A stretch of 64,000 nt of DNA from Mesorhizobium sp. AR07 (lineage in GTDB: Bacteria > Pseudomonadota > Alphaproteobacteria > Rhizobiales > Rhizobiaceae): positions 6,442,501 through 6,506,500 of the forward strand of contig NZ_CP080525.1 in NCBI RefSeq assembly GCF_024746815.1, written 5' to 3'. Positions within the stretch are counted from its first letter, which is position 1, and the number at the start of each line of letters is the position of its first letter. This document shows positions 32,352 through 42,500 of the stretch, in pieces. The notes below the pieces were generated by a model, which saw nothing but the letters and a program-made list of their open reading frames with translations, did not search any database and was not told where the DNA came from. A program made the position numbers and the translations under genes.

Positions 32352-33377
32352 ATGAAGGTTCTGGTCACCGGCGCAGCCGGCTTCATAGGCTATCACGTAT
32401 CGAAGCGCCTGCTGGAGCGCGGCGACGAGGTTGTCGGCATCGACAGCGTCAACAGCTACTACGATCCGCAGATCAAAGAGGCGAGGCTGCGGCTGCTGGA
32501 GGAAACGAGCCGCAAGACCAATGCAGGATATCATTTCATCCGCGGCAATCTCGCCGACAAAAGCGTGGTCGACGGCTGCTTTGCCGACCACGCATTCGAC
32601 CGGGTGATCCATCTCGCCGCCCAGGCTGGGGTTCGTTATAGCCTGGAAAACCCGCATGCCTATGTCGAAAGCAACATTATCGCCTACACCAACATGCTCG
32701 AAGCCTGCCGCAGAAGCGCCGTTGCGCATTTGACCTATGCCAGCACCTCGAGTGTCTATGGCGCCAACACCGATATGCCGTTTTCCGAGCACCGGCCGGC
32801 CGATCATCCGCTGCAGTTCTACGCTGCGACCAAGCGCGCCAACGAGCTGATGGCGCATAGCTACAGCCATTTGTTCGGGCTGCCGACGACCGGGCTTCGC
32901 TTCTTTACGGTGTATGGTCCCTGGGGGCGTCCGGACATGGCGCTTTTCCTGTTCACCAGAAGCATTCTTGCCGGCGAGCCGATCAGGCTGTTCAACAACG
33001 GCAACCACACGCGCGACTTCACCTATGTCGATGACATCGCCGAAGGCGTCGTCCGGGCTAGCGATAGCCCGGCTGCCCGCAATGCCGCCTGGGACTCCAA
33101 CCGCCCCGATCCGGCCACCAGCAGCGCCCCCTGGCGCATCTTCAACATCGGCAACAACAATCCGGTGAAGCTGGCCGCCTATGTCGAGGCACTGGAAAGC
33201 GCGCTTGGCAGAAAGGCCATCATCGAACTGCTGCCGCTGCAGGCCGGCGACGTGCCCGATACCTTTGCCGATACATCGGCGCTGGAGCAGGCGGTCGGCT
33301 ACCGCCCGACGACGACGGTGGCGGAGGGGGTCGGGCGGTTTGTGGATTGGTACCAGGCGTATTTTGGACTGACCTAG
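32352..33377 (+). CDS. NAD-dependent epimerase, UDP-glucuronate 4-epimerase type
   Basis: A short-chain dehydrogenase/reductase-type sugar epimerase of 341 residues. It has the NAD motif GAAGFIGYH at the N-terminus, the D of [18 protein letters not shown] typical of UDP-glucuronate 4-epimerases (LspL/Cap1J type), [11 protein letters not shown], the active-site pair [12 protein letters not shown] and YAATK (Y-x3-K), and then [15 protein letters not shown]. It converts UDP-glucuronate to UDP-galacturonate in the cytoplasm for surface polysaccharide. The start is ATG 32352 (GTG 32343 is possible). It opens the polysaccharide region and is followed by a hairpin. Confidence 0.88.
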   Translation: MKVLVTGAAGFIGYHVSKRLLERGDEVVGIDSVNSYYDPQIKEARLRLLEETSRKTNAGYHFIRGNLADKSVVDGCFADHAFDRVIHLAAQAGVRYSLENPHAYVESNIIAYTNMLEACRRSAVAHLTYASTSSVYGANTDMPFSEHRPADHPLQFYAATKRANELMAHSYSHLFGLPTTGLRFFTVYGPWGRPDMALFLFTRSILAGEPIRLFNNGNHTRDFTYVDDIAEGVVRASDSPAARNAAWDSNRPDPATSSAPWRIFNIGNNNPVKLAAYVEALESALGRKAIIELLPLQAGDVPDTFADTSALEQAVGYRPTTTVAEGVGRFVDWYQAYFGLT

Positions 33378-33387
33378 CTGAGGTCAC

Positions 33388-33430
33388 ATCTCGGCGCGAA
33401 ATAGTCCGGCCGTTTGTCCAGCGCCGAGAT
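33388..33430. terminator. 10-bp inverted repeat after the epimerase gene
   Basis: ATCTCGGCGC (33388-33397) pairs perfectly with GCGCCGAGAT (33421-33430) across a 23-base loop, starting 11 bp after the epimerase stop. No T-run follows. It separates the epimerase from the rml genes and probably marks the end of its transcript. Confidence 0.45.
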
Positions 33431-33508
33431 TGACAAGCCATTGCATGGAACCTAAGCACGAGCAGTTTATGTCAGGGCTGGGGGTTTCGGCATGTCAAGG
33501 AGAACTTC

Positions 33509-34390
33509 TTGAAAGGAATTATCCTTGCTGGAGGCAGCGGGACGCGGCTCTATCCGCTAACGTTGGCAGTCTCTAAACAAATCCTTCCGATATATGACAA
33601 GCCGATGATCTATTATCCGCTGAGCGTTTTGATGCTCGCGGGTATCCGTGAAATTTTGATCATTTCGACGCCGCGGGATCTGCCGGTTTTCCGCGAGTTG
33701 CTTGGCGACGGATCGAACTTCGGGCTTGAGCTGTCCTATGCCGAGCAACCGCAACCTAACGGACTCGCGGAAGCCTTCATCATCGGCCGTGACTTCATCG
33801 GCAAGGACAGCGTGTCGATGATCCTGGGCGACAACATCTATTTCGGCGAAGGCCTGTCGCAGCTCTGCCGTGCAGCGGCATCGCGCGAAAAGGGGGCTTC
33901 GGTGTTCGCCTATCATGTCGAGGATCCCCAACGCTATGGTGTCGTTTCCTTCGACAAGGTCACCGGAACCGCTCTGACAATCGAGGAAAAGCCAGCCCAG
34001 CCGAAATCCAACTGGGCTGTCACCGGTCTCTATTTCTACGACAACGATGTCGTTGACATCGCCCCCGCGATCCGCCCGTCGGCGCGTGGCGAACTCGAGA
34101 TCACGGCGGTCAATAACGTCTATCTCGATCGTGGCCAGCTGCATGTGCACCGGTTGGGGCGCGGTTACGCCTGGCTCGACACCGGTACCCACGACAGCCT
34201 GCACGAAGCGTCCTCCTTCGTGCGCACGATCGAACATCGCCAGGGCATCAAGGTTGCCTGCCCGGAGGAAATCGCCTTCGAACAGGGTTGGCTGACGGCG
34301 GACGATGTCCTCCGGCGCGCCACCCGCCTGGGAAAGAACGAGTATGCAGCCTATCTGCGCCGGCGTGTCGTCGAGCGGTTGGAGGAGTAA
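33509..34390 (+). CDS. rmlA: glucose-1-phosphate thymidylyltransferase
   Basis: Makes dTDP-glucose from dTTP and glucose-1-phosphate, the first step of dTDP-L-rhamnose synthesis. The 293-residue length is normal. The signature [21 protein letters not shown] starts at residue 3, followed by [20 protein letters not shown], the metal-binding ILGDNIYFG and [20 protein letters not shown]. The start is a TTG at 33509, since the family begins MKGIILAGG and AAGGAGAA lies seven bases upstream. It is the first gene of the rmlA-C-B-D cluster; rmlC follows with no gap. Confidence 0.97.
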   Translation: MKGIILAGGSGTRLYPLTLAVSKQILPIYDKPMIYYPLSVLMLAGIREILIISTPRDLPVFRELLGDGSNFGLELSYAEQPQPNGLAEAFIIGRDFIGKDSVSMILGDNIYFGEGLSQLCRAAASREKGASVFAYHVEDPQRYGVVSFDKVTGTALTIEEKPAQPKSNWAVTGLYFYDNDVVDIAPAIRPSARGELEITAVNNVYLDRGQLHVHRLGRGYAWLDTGTHDSLHEASSFVRTIEHRQGIKVACPEEIAFEQGWLTADDVLRRATRLGKNEYAAYLRRRVVERLEE

Positions 34391-34945
34391 ATGCTGGAGG
34401 TCAGGCCCCTTGGCATCGAAGGCGTGCTGGAAATCATTCCGAAACGACATGGCGACGCCCGCGGTTTCTTTGTCGAAACCTATCATGCCGAACGCTTTTC
34501 GCAGGCCGGCATAGACTTGCGTTTCGTACAGGACAATCAGTCTTATTCCGCTGCGGCGGGCGTCCTGCGCGGGCTTCACTACCAGCTTGCGCCGCGAGCT
34601 CAGGACAAGCTGCTGCGTGTCACCCGGGGTGCGCTGCTGGACGTAGCAGTCGACATTCGCCGTAGCTCGCCAACCTTCGGAAAATGGGTTGCGCTCGAAA
34701 TTACCGCTGAAAAGGGCAACCAGATTCTGGTGCCAAAGGGCTTTGCGCATGGCTTCGTGACGCTCGTGCCGGACACCGAAGTCTTGTACAAGGTGACTGA
34801 TACCTATTCGCCCGAACACGACCGCTCGATCCGTTTCGACGATCCTGCCATCGGCATCGACTGGCCGTCATTGGCTGGCGGGTTCCAGCTTTCGGACAAG
34901 GATCTCAAGGCGCCGGTGTTGGCCGCCGCCGAGGTGTTTGCTTGA
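34391..34945 (+). CDS. rmlC: dTDP-4-dehydrorhamnose 3,5-epimerase
   Basis: Epimerises dTDP-4-keto-6-deoxyglucose at C3 and C5. The 184-residue cupin-like protein has the normal length and motifs: [35 protein letters not shown] with the catalytic His (RGLHYQ), [17 protein letters not shown], and [20 protein letters not shown] with the substrate-binding Tyr region. The ATG follows the rmlA stop directly, so the genes are co-translated in one operon. Confidence 0.97.
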   Translation: MLEVRPLGIEGVLEIIPKRHGDARGFFVETYHAERFSQAGIDLRFVQDNQSYSAAAGVLRGLHYQLAPRAQDKLLRVTRGALLDVAVDIRRSSPTFGKWVALEITAEKGNQILVPKGFAHGFVTLVPDTEVLYKVTDTYSPEHDRSIRFDDPAIGIDWPSLAGGFQLSDKDLKAPVLAAAEVFA

Positions 34946-34967
34946 TGGGTTGTATGAGGACAGCAGC

Positions 34968-36038
34968 ATGAATTTTCTAGTGACAGGCGGTGCCGGCTTC
35001 ATCGGCTCGGCGGTGTGCCGGCATCTGTGCGCCAACCCGGCCTATCGCGTGACCAATCTCGACAAGCTTACCTATGCGGGCAATCTGGCCTCGCTGCGGC
35101 CGATCGAGAATGCACACAATTACCGTTTTGCTCATGCCGATATCTGCGACGAGAGGGCGGTGCTCGAGATTCTGCATCGGGACGAAATCGACATCGTCAT
35201 GAACCTTGCTGCCGAAAGCCATGTCGACCGCTCGATCGACGGACCCGGCGCCTTCATCGAGACCAACATCGTCGGCACCTACAAGGTTCTGAATGCCACC
35301 CTGGAATATTGGCGCGGCCTTCCGGACGACAAGAAAAACCGCTTCCGCTTCCATCATGTCTCGACCGACGAAGTGTTCGGCGATCTTCCTTTCGACGGCG
35401 GTCTGTTCGTTGAGGAAACACCTTACGCGCCGTCTTCGCCCTATTCCGCCTCGAAGGCGGCCTCGGACCATCTGGTGCGGGCCTGGCACGAAACCTACGG
35501 CCTGCCGGTTGTGCTTTCCAATTGTTCGAACAATTATGGACCGTATCACTTTCCCGAAAAGCTCATCCCGCTGGTCATCCTCAACGCGCTCGACGAAAAG
35601 CCGCTGCCGGTCTATGGCGCCGGCGCCAATGTGCGCGACTGGCTGTTCGTCGAGGACCATGCGCGCGCGCTGGAACTGGTCGCCACCAAAGGCACGCCAG
35701 GCGAGAGCTACAATGTCGGCGGCAATTCGGAGCGGACGAACCTGGGCGTCGTCGAGACGATCTGCGATCTGCTCGACATCAGGCGTCCTCGGGCCGGCGG
35801 CAAGAGTTATCGCGATCTGATCTCTTTCGTCACCGATCGTCCGGGCCATGACCGCCGCTATGCCATCGACGCATCGAAAATAGGCCGGGATCTCGGCTGG
35901 GCGCCCAACGAGAACTTCGACAGCGGCCTGGCGAGAACCGTGGACTGGTTCCTGGACAACAAATGGTGGTGGGGGCCGATCCGCGAAGAGCGCTATGCCG
36001 GTGAGAGATTGGGTGAAGCGCGCAAGGGGGCCGCGTGA
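34968..36038 (+). CDS. rmlB: dTDP-glucose 4,6-dehydratase
   Basis: Converts dTDP-glucose to dTDP-4-keto-6-deoxyglucose, second step of the rhamnose pathway. The 356-residue protein has [10 protein letters not shown] at its N-terminus for [18 protein letters not shown], the active site [10 protein letters not shown] and [13 protein letters not shown] (Y-x3-K), and [20 protein letters not shown] start it at ATG 34968 because the family begins [13 protein letters not shown]; the frame is open a little earlier. Its end overlaps the start of rmlD by four bases. Confidence 0.97.
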   Translation: MNFLVTGGAGFIGSAVCRHLCANPAYRVTNLDKLTYAGNLASLRPIENAHNYRFAHADICDERAVLEILHRDEIDIVMNLAAESHVDRSIDGPGAFIETNIVGTYKVLNATLEYWRGLPDDKKNRFRFHHVSTDEVFGDLPFDGGLFVEETPYAPSSPYSASKAASDHLVRAWHETYGLPVVLSNCSNNYGPYHFPEKLIPLVILNALDEKPLPVYGAGANVRDWLFVEDHARALELVATKGTPGESYNVGGNSERTNLGVVETICDLLDIRRPRAGGKSYRDLISFVTDRPGHDRRYAIDASKIGRDLGWAPNENFDSGLARTVDWFLDNKWWWGPIREERYAGERLGEARKGAA

Positions 36039-36928
36039 GGCTGGTTGTCACCGGACGCGAAGGCCAGGTCGCGGCAAGCCTTCTGGAGGCAGGCCAGAAG
36101 CGCGCCGGCGTGGAAGTCATCGCCATTGGCCGTCCGGAGCTCGACCTGGCAAACCCCGACACGGTCATCGACGCCATTGCGGCCGCGAAACCGGATATCG
36201 TCGTGTCGGCTGCCGCTTACACCGCCGTGGATCGGGCCGAGGATGAGCCCGACCTGGCTTTTGCGGTGAACGCTGTCGGCGCCGGCAAGGTGGCCGAAGC
36301 CGCAGCGCAGCTTGACATTCCCGTCATCCATCTTTCGACCGACTATGTCTTCGATGGCAGCGCTTCTGGTGCCTATATCGAAACCGACGCAACCGCACCG
36401 CAAAGCGTCTATGGTGCCTCCAAGCTCGCCGGCGAACAGGCGGTGGCAGCCGCCAATCCGCGCCATCTGATCCTGCGTACGGCATGGGTCTACAGCCCGT
36501 TCGGCAAGAATTTCGTCAAGACCGTGCTGCGGCTTGCCGCCGCCAGGGATGAGATCGCTGTAGTGGCCGATCAGTGGGGAAATCCCACCTCCGCGCTTGA
36601 TATCGCCGACGCAATCCTGCATGCCGTGGCGATGCTGCATGGCAACAAGAACTTCGGCGCGTTTGGCGTGTTTCATCTGGCCGGTTCGGGCGAGACCAAC
36701 TGGAGCGGCTTTGCCCGCCATATCCTGGACACAAGCCGCGTGTTGGGTGGTCCTTGGGCGCGGGTGCGCGATATTGCTACGATCGACTACCCGACCAAGG
36801 CGCGACGCCCCGCCAATTCGAAGCTATCGAGCGCGAAATTCGTCTCCACCTTCGACTGGGATGCGACGGACTGGCGCGCTTCCTTTGAGAAGGTAATAGA
36901 CCGCCTTGTAGGCAGCATACCGAAATGA
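36035..36928 (+). CDS. rmlD: dTDP-4-dehydrorhamnose reductase
   Basis: Last step to dTDP-L-rhamnose: reduces the 4-keto group with NADPH. The 297-residue protein starts at GTG with [16 protein letters not shown] (the family's NAD(P) motif G-x-x-G-Q), followed by [29 protein letters not shown] and [13 protein letters not shown] (Y-x3-K), all in the normal order. The start overlaps the rmlB stop. Rhamnose made here is a common component of rhizobial O-antigens and capsules. The ABC permease gene starts five bases after the end. Confidence 0.97.
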   Translation: MRLVVTGREGQVAASLLEAGQKRAGVEVIAIGRPELDLANPDTVIDAIAAAKPDIVVSAAAYTAVDRAEDEPDLAFAVNAVGAGKVAEAAAQLDIPVIHLSTDYVFDGSASGAYIETDATAPQSVYGASKLAGEQAVAAANPRHLILRTAWVYSPFGKNFVKTVLRLAAARDEIAVVADQWGNPTSALDIADAILHAVAMLHGNKNFGAFGVFHLAGSGETNWSGFARHILDTSRVLGGPWARVRDIATIDYPTKARRPANSKLSSAKFVSTFDWDATDWRASFEKVIDRLVGSIPK

Positions 36929-36932
36929 AAGA

Positions 36933-37793
36933 ATGCGAGGAACAAGTGCGGCTCAAATCAGCTCCGATTGCCTGATGCAACAGTTTCATGCTTTCCCCTC
37001 GGAAATGGTTCGCAGCTTCTGTCGCAATCGTTCTCTCATCGGAGCTTCAATCAAGCGCGAAATCGTTGGGCGTTATCGAGGATCATTGCTTGGAATACTT
37101 TGGTCTTTTTTTAACCCGCTTCTGATGTTGGGAATATATACTTTCGTGTTTGGTTCGATTCTCAAGGCTCGCTGGACGGTTGAAGGCGGATCCGGTATGG
37201 AATTTGCCCTTGTCCTTTTCGCAGGATTGATGACGTTCAATGTTTTTGCGGAGTCCATAAACCGGGCGCCAACTTTAATTGTTTCCAATCCAAACTACGT
37301 GAAGAAGGTCGTTTTCCCGCTAGAGATCTTGCCGTTCGTCATCATTGGATCAGCGGTGTTTCATCTCTTGATTAGCCTCGGAGTTTGGCTTCTGGCTTAT
37401 GCTTTTTTTTACGGCGTGCCTCCGGCAACGGTGCTCTACTTCCCGCTGGTACTCTTACCCTTTTTGATTTTCATACTGGGTTTGAGTTGGATGCTCGCGT
37501 CGCTGGGGGTTTTTTTACGTGACGTCTCGCAGTTCATAGGTATCGTCACCACTGCGATGATGTTCCTGTCGCCCGTGTTCTACCCTGCGAGCGCGCTACC
37601 GCAAGGCTATCGTCCCTTGCTCTACCTGAACCCGCTGACGCCTGCGATCGAGTATTCTCGTGACGTACTCTACTGGGACAAACAGCCGGATTTCACGCTC
37701 CTGACCATTTATCTGGTGGCAGCCGTATTGTTTGCTTGGCTCGGCTTCGCTTGGTTCCAGAAGACGCGGAAGGGATTTGCCGATGTCCTCTGA
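36933..37793 (+). CDS. wzm: ABC transporter permease for polysaccharide export (Wzm type)
   Basis: Membrane part of an ABC exporter that moves a lipid-linked polysaccharide to the outer face of the inner membrane. The 286-residue protein has the ABC2_membrane layout with six hydrophobic segments. It has the characteristic IKREIVGRYRGSLLGILWSFFNP before the first helix, NYVKKVVFPLEILP after the second and a YLNPLTPAIEYSRDVLYW motif near the end. The start is ATG 36933 or 36975 (MQQFHAFPSEMVRSF); no ribosome-binding site decides it. It overlaps the ATPase gene by 11 bp and follows rmlD closely. Confidence 0.92.
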   Translation: MRGTSAAQISSDCLMQQFHAFPSEMVRSFCRNRSLIGASIKREIVGRYRGSLLGILWSFFNPLLMLGIYTFVFGSILKARWTVEGGSGMEFALVLFAGLMTFNVFAESINRAPTLIVSNPNYVKKVVFPLEILPFVIIGSAVFHLLISLGVWLLAYAFFYGVPPATVLYFPLVLLPFLIFILGLSWMLASLGVFLRDVSQFIGIVTTAMMFLSPVFYPASALPQGYRPLLYLNPLTPAIEYSRDVLYWDKQPDFTLLTIYLVAAVLFAWLGFAWFQKTRKGFADVL

Positions 37794-39150
37794 TATCTCC
37801 GTCAACGTCCAGAATCTGAGTAAATGTTATCAGATTTATGACCGCCCCCGTGATCGTCTTAAACAATTTGTGGTGCCTCGCCTGCAGCGCCAAGTCGGTA
37901 TGCAACCGCAGCAATATTTTCGCGAGTTTTGGGCGCTCAAAGACGTGACACTGGAGGTCAGGAAGGGCGAAACGGTCGGCATTATAGGTCGCAACGGCAG
38001 CGGAAAATCGACGCTGCTGCAGATGATTTGCGGCACTCTTAATCCAACCAGTGGCGAGGTCCACACTACCGGAAGAGTCGCGGCCCTCTTGGAACTTGGC
38101 TCTGGTTTCAATCCGGAGTTCACGGGTCGTGAGAACGTACATATGAACGCCGCGATAGTAGGTTTAAGCCCGGATGAGATTGAGGCCCGCTTCGATGACA
38201 TTGCCGCTTTTGCGGACATTGGCGGTTTTCTTGAGCAGCCCGTAAAAAGCTATTCGAGCGGGATGGTCGTGCGGTTGGCATTCGCTGTCCAGGCCATGAT
38301 CAACCCTGATATCCTCGTGGTGGACGAGGCCCTGGCTGTCGGTGACGAGAAGTTCCAGCGCAAATGCTTCACGCGGCTAGAGGAATTGAAGGCCAGAGGA
38401 ACATCAATCCTATTTGTGTCACATTCAGCGCCTAGCATCATCGAACTGTGTGACCGGGCGCTAGTGCTCGATCGAGGCGCGCGGATCATGTACACATCGC
38501 CTCAGCAGGCCATACGTGCATATCAGAAGATAATCTATGCACCGGACAAGGACTACCAGCATCTTGTCCAGAGCTATGTGGCGGCCGATCAAAGCGGCGA
38601 GGCACCAGCCATCGAGCGCGATTTTCCTCGGGCCGTAGAGACGTCCGAAAAGGCCGCAGCCGAAAACGCCGCAATATTCGATCCCGGTCTCATTCCGGAA
38701 ACGACCTCGGTCTACCCGATTCAGGGCGCGGAGATCGAAAACATTAGCATATTGGACGAGAACAATAATGCTGTGAACGTCCTGAACGCAGGATCCGTCT
38801 ACCAGTTTGAGATATCTGGAAAGTTTATCGACAATTTTTCTGGCGTGTACTTCGGGATGCACATTCGCAATGTATCAGGAGCGGTTATCACAGGGCAGAA
38901 GTATCCCGAAGATGGCAACTTCATCAGGGCCGTTCAGGGCGGGAGCGCGTTCACGGTCAGGTTCTCGTTCAACATGAGCCTGATCCCTGGTGTGTATTTT
39001 GTCGGCGCGGGCGTATGGTCTGCCGAGGAGCCAACCTGCGCCCATCGAATAATGGACGCGATCATGTTTCGTGTCTCGGCGGTCGGAAAGCCTATTTCGT
39101 TTGGGTATGTAAATTTGAGCGCGAGTGAACCTCGCCTTGAAATGGTATAA
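37783..39150 (+). CDS. wzt: ABC transporter ATPase with C-terminal glycan-binding domain (Wzt type)
   Basis: Powers the Wzm permease. The 455-residue protein has an ABC domain (about 5-250) with Walker A IIGRNGSGKSTLL, the Q-loop region, signature VKSYSSGMVVRLAFAVQ, Walker B ILVVDEALAVGD and the switch His of FVSHSAPSI. Residues about 290-455 form a second domain (AEIENISILDENNNAVNVLN..., FSGVYFGMHIRNVSG, IPGVYFVGAGVW), the beta-sandwich that in Wzt of O8/O9a systems recognises the modified glycan end before export. This points to export of a finished, end-capped polymer. The small gene at 39158 follows. Confidence 0.93.
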   Translation: MSSDISVNVQNLSKCYQIYDRPRDRLKQFVVPRLQRQVGMQPQQYFREFWALKDVTLEVRKGETVGIIGRNGSGKSTLLQMICGTLNPTSGEVHTTGRVAALLELGSGFNPEFTGRENVHMNAAIVGLSPDEIEARFDDIAAFADIGGFLEQPVKSYSSGMVVRLAFAVQAMINPDILVVDEALAVGDEKFQRKCFTRLEELKARGTSILFVSHSAPSIIELCDRALVLDRGARIMYTSPQQAIRAYQKIIYAPDKDYQHLVQSYVAADQSGEAPAIERDFPRAVETSEKAAAENAAIFDPGLIPETTSVYPIQGAEIENISILDENNNAVNVLNAGSVYQFEISGKFIDNFSGVYFGMHIRNVSGAVITGQKYPEDGNFIRAVQGGSAFTVRFSFNMSLIPGVYFVGAGVWSAEEPTCAHRIMDAIMFRVSAVGKPISFGYVNLSASEPRLEMV

Positions 39151-39157
39151 GCCAAAT

Positions 39158-39514
39158 ATGACAGATCGTGCGTTACTTGCGGTCGGAGACTCGCATTTGG
39201 AGGCACTTAAGTTGGCGGCCGAGCTAAATCTTGTGGATGTGACAGCGAGTGATTTTTGTATAGTTCCTGGTGCGACAGTGATCGGACTCAGAAATCCAAA
39301 TTCGTCAACGGACGCGGTCAATCTCTTCAAATCGTTCCTCAGACCGGCCCCGGTAAGCTATTTTGATATCAGCAGGGCAGTGCTGGACCGCTCATCACAC
39401 GTCGTCCACGAATTCCTCAGAAATTCAGATCCTCGGGACCATCACCTTGATGATTTGAAAACGGTCGTAATCTGGGCTGAAAAGTGCAGCGCATACATGG
39501 TCGGTGACCTGTGA
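39158..39514 (+). CDS. small GDSH-containing protein, possibly a truncated SGNH-type domain
   Basis: A 118-residue protein with ALLAVGDSHLEALKLAAELN at the N-terminus, which has the GDS-H block of SGNH/GDSL-type esterases, followed by VDVTASDFCIVPGATVIGLRNPN. The other SGNH blocks (G-x-N-D and the late D-x-x-H) are not clearly present, so this is a short relative or a remnant. The start is ATG 39158; GTG 39125 would overlap the wzt end. Its stop overlaps the start of the next large gene as TGATG, so both are coupled. A role in glycan modification, for example deacetylation, is inference. Confidence 0.6.
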   Translation: MTDRALLAVGDSHLEALKLAAELNLVDVTASDFCIVPGATVIGLRNPNSSTDAVNLFKSFLRPAPVSYFDISRAVLDRSSHVVHEFLRNSDPRDHHLDDLKTVVIWAEKCSAYMVGDL

Positions 39515-42500
39515 TGTGTCCGCAGAATGACAAGGGCAAGAACAACAAATTGCGCCTAGAACATCTCGAACGTTTGGCTGCCGAAGGGCATACGCTGGTT
39601 CATCATCTGCAATGGAACAGCTACCTGTCGAACCGGTACAAGATATTGTACGTCAGTACGCCCAAAGTCGCCTGCACGTCTCTCAAGTGGTGGTTCGCGT
39701 CTTTGGAGGGGTATGCACAAGCGTTGCATAGCATTGCGGATAGCGAGGAGAGCGATCCCGCTCTCGTTGTCCACGAGTCCCACAAGGTGGCGCCGCACGT
39801 CACTGGTTTGAAGCTGGATAATTTGTCAGAGGCGCTGTCCTCGGAATCTTACTTTCGGTTCGCCGTCGTTCGAAATCCTTACGAGCGGCTATTTTCTGCT
39901 TGGCAGTCAAAGCTTTTGCTCCGGGAGCCGCGCCAAGCGCGGTTCTATACTAACACCGAGTTCTTCCACTATCCTGTGAATGACGAGCGCGATATTGCCC
40001 CGGCATTCGAGGCATTTCTTGAGCATCTCGCAGCCAACGAAGCTCCGTCTTACTGGGATCATCATTGGATGCCCCAGGCAGATTTGCTGCGTCCTGATCT
40101 GATCAATTATTCGCTGATTGCAAAGATCGAGCAGGCGTCGGAGTTAAGCAAAGCATTGGTCAGCTGGATTGGCCAATACGCTCCGGATCCCTTTGGCGTT
40201 CGACGGGCCAATGAGAGCCTTATTCCCTACCTCCCCGCTTTTTTGACACCCCGAAGCGCTGAACTGGTTGCCAGTCTATATAGCGCAGATTTCGACATCT
40301 TCGGTTATGAACGAGTACCCCCCTCTCAACGGAAGGCGTTTTCCTCCGAGCAATTGGATGTCGCCCTTCAGGCCATTGGCCTCATTCGAGGGCGTCATCA
40401 GGAGTTGAATCAGCGCGCCATCAGGATAAGCACACTTGGAACGGCGTTTGCTGCGCGCGAGGGAGAGATTGTCGATCTCAAGCAGACGCTTAGCGAGCTG
40501 AACGGCCAAATTGCGGGGCTTAATTTAGCGGCTGACGAACGCCTGGCGGAAATCTCTGACCTCAATCAGACCGTTGCCCATCGTGACCACCAAATCGCCA
40601 GCCTGAGCGAGGCGGTTGGCGAGAAGAATGACCTGATTGCCGATCTCAATCAGACCGTTGCCGATCGCGCCCGGCAAGTTGCCAACCTGAGCGAGGCGGT
40701 TTGCGAGAAGAATGACCTGATTGCCGATCTCAATCAGACCGTTGCCGATCGCGCCCGGCAAGTTGCCAGCCTGAGCGAGGCGGTTGACGAGAAGGATCAT
40801 CTTCTCACCGATCTCAGCCGAACGGTCGGTCAGCGAGACAGTGAGATTGCTGGCCTGCACGACGTTATTGGCCAGCGGGACTCCATCAAAAGAGACGGAG
40901 AGATTCTTGTGCTTCGGCAAAGGCGCGCAAAGAGGTATTGGAAACATCTGTTTTCTGCGATGCGTGGACGCGTCTCCAAGTCACCTGTCAGCATTATTGG
41001 GGGGAGCTCGCTGTTCGACGCGGACTATTATCGATCCGTTTATCCAGACTTGCGGGATGTCGACCTCGATCTCGCAACTCACTATTTGATCCACGGTTGG
41101 AGAGAGCTCCGAAATCCATCACCGCTGTTCAACACAGCGCAATATCTGTCCGACAACCCCGATGTGGCGAGGGCAGGCGTCAACCCGCTCATTCACTATC
41201 TCATGTACGGCAAACGGGAGGGCCGGGCACCAGCGCCGGTCGCTGTCGCCGAGACTGAGCCTGACAATACACCGGTAGCAGCGGACCACGGCTCTCAGCT
41301 ACCTGTGTGCCGGACGACGCTGTCGAGTGAACAACTTGCCGCGGAGGTCGAGGCCATCCAGGAGTCAGGACTGTTTGACGAGCCCTTTTACATGTCTATG
41401 TACGCCGACCTGATGATCTCCCCCGACGCGGCAATTAGGCATTACTGCGAGCGCGGCTGGCAGGAGGGAAGGAATCCGTCCGACGAATTCGACACCCAAT
41501 TTTATCTCGCTACTTATCCCGATATTCGCAATTCGGGCCTGAATCCTTTCTGGCACTACGTCACGGCTGGATGGACGGAGAACAGGCATGCTTTGCCGGA
41601 TTTGGCCACCCGCTACGAGGACGACATCTGGTTCGGAGCAATCGAGAGCGATATTAAGCCGCTGGCTTTCTATTCGACACCAGTTTGGGATGGTTTGCGA
41701 GGAGGGCAGCCAGCCTTCAAAGGGCATGCCTATCCCTTGTATCCTGGAACCGAGCTTGGTTATTACGCCCCAGCTGATTGGCACGTGCTGAAGCGTCATG
41801 CGCAAATGGCTAGGCATCACGGCATCCAGGGCTTTGTTTTTGATCTCGATATTGCCAACTGCGGAACGGGGTCACTTCCGATTGAGCACATACTGGCTCA
41901 CGACGATATCGAGATTGGATTCTGTCTCCAGTTAGAGTTCTCGCCGGACGTTCCGATGGCGCAACTTGCGAAAACGCTCGCTTCGGCTTTCTCAGATCGC
42001 CGGCAGATTCTTGTCGAAGGCCGGCCCATCATAGTGGCCACAGCCGCAGACGCTGATTCTCTCCTCGGCATGCGTCTGGCTGAACTGCGACAACTGGTTG
42101 TTGACGAAGGCATGCCGAACCCGTTCGTGATCGGTCGGTTAGCTGGTTGCGACGACGAGATGACGTTGACCAGTTCCTTTGATGCCATGCTCAATGTGCC
42201 AAGACCGGAAGAGAGCGGCGCATTCTCGCCCGTGGACAAAAATGGGACCAACACGGTTCCGTATAGCGTGGTCGCATCGCATGGTGTCGCTCGAGCTGAA
42301 CAAGATCGAGATGCCGCCTTTCCGATCTACCATGCGGTAACTACTGGGCACGATGACACGCCCCAGGGTTCAGAGCACCCGCTGGTCTACACGCGGTTTT
42401 CCATCGGCGATTATCGCCGCTGGCTCGATGCCGTCATCGACATGACAAGAGCTTCGCACACGGCCGACCGGCGACTGCTGTTTTTGAATGCCTGGAATAA

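Noticed and set aside
31598-32386. Extension of the MBL-fold frame to 565 residues
   Set aside because: The extra part is antisense to bioY and has no family similarity; ATG 31597 fits the family.
33557-34819. 420-codon minus-strand frame
   Set aside because: It lies opposite rmlA and rmlC, which have complete family motifs; it is a shadow of them.
40603-40854. Tandem repeats as a possible CRISPR array
   Set aside because: The units are directly adjacent, in frame with a coding region, and have no spacers.
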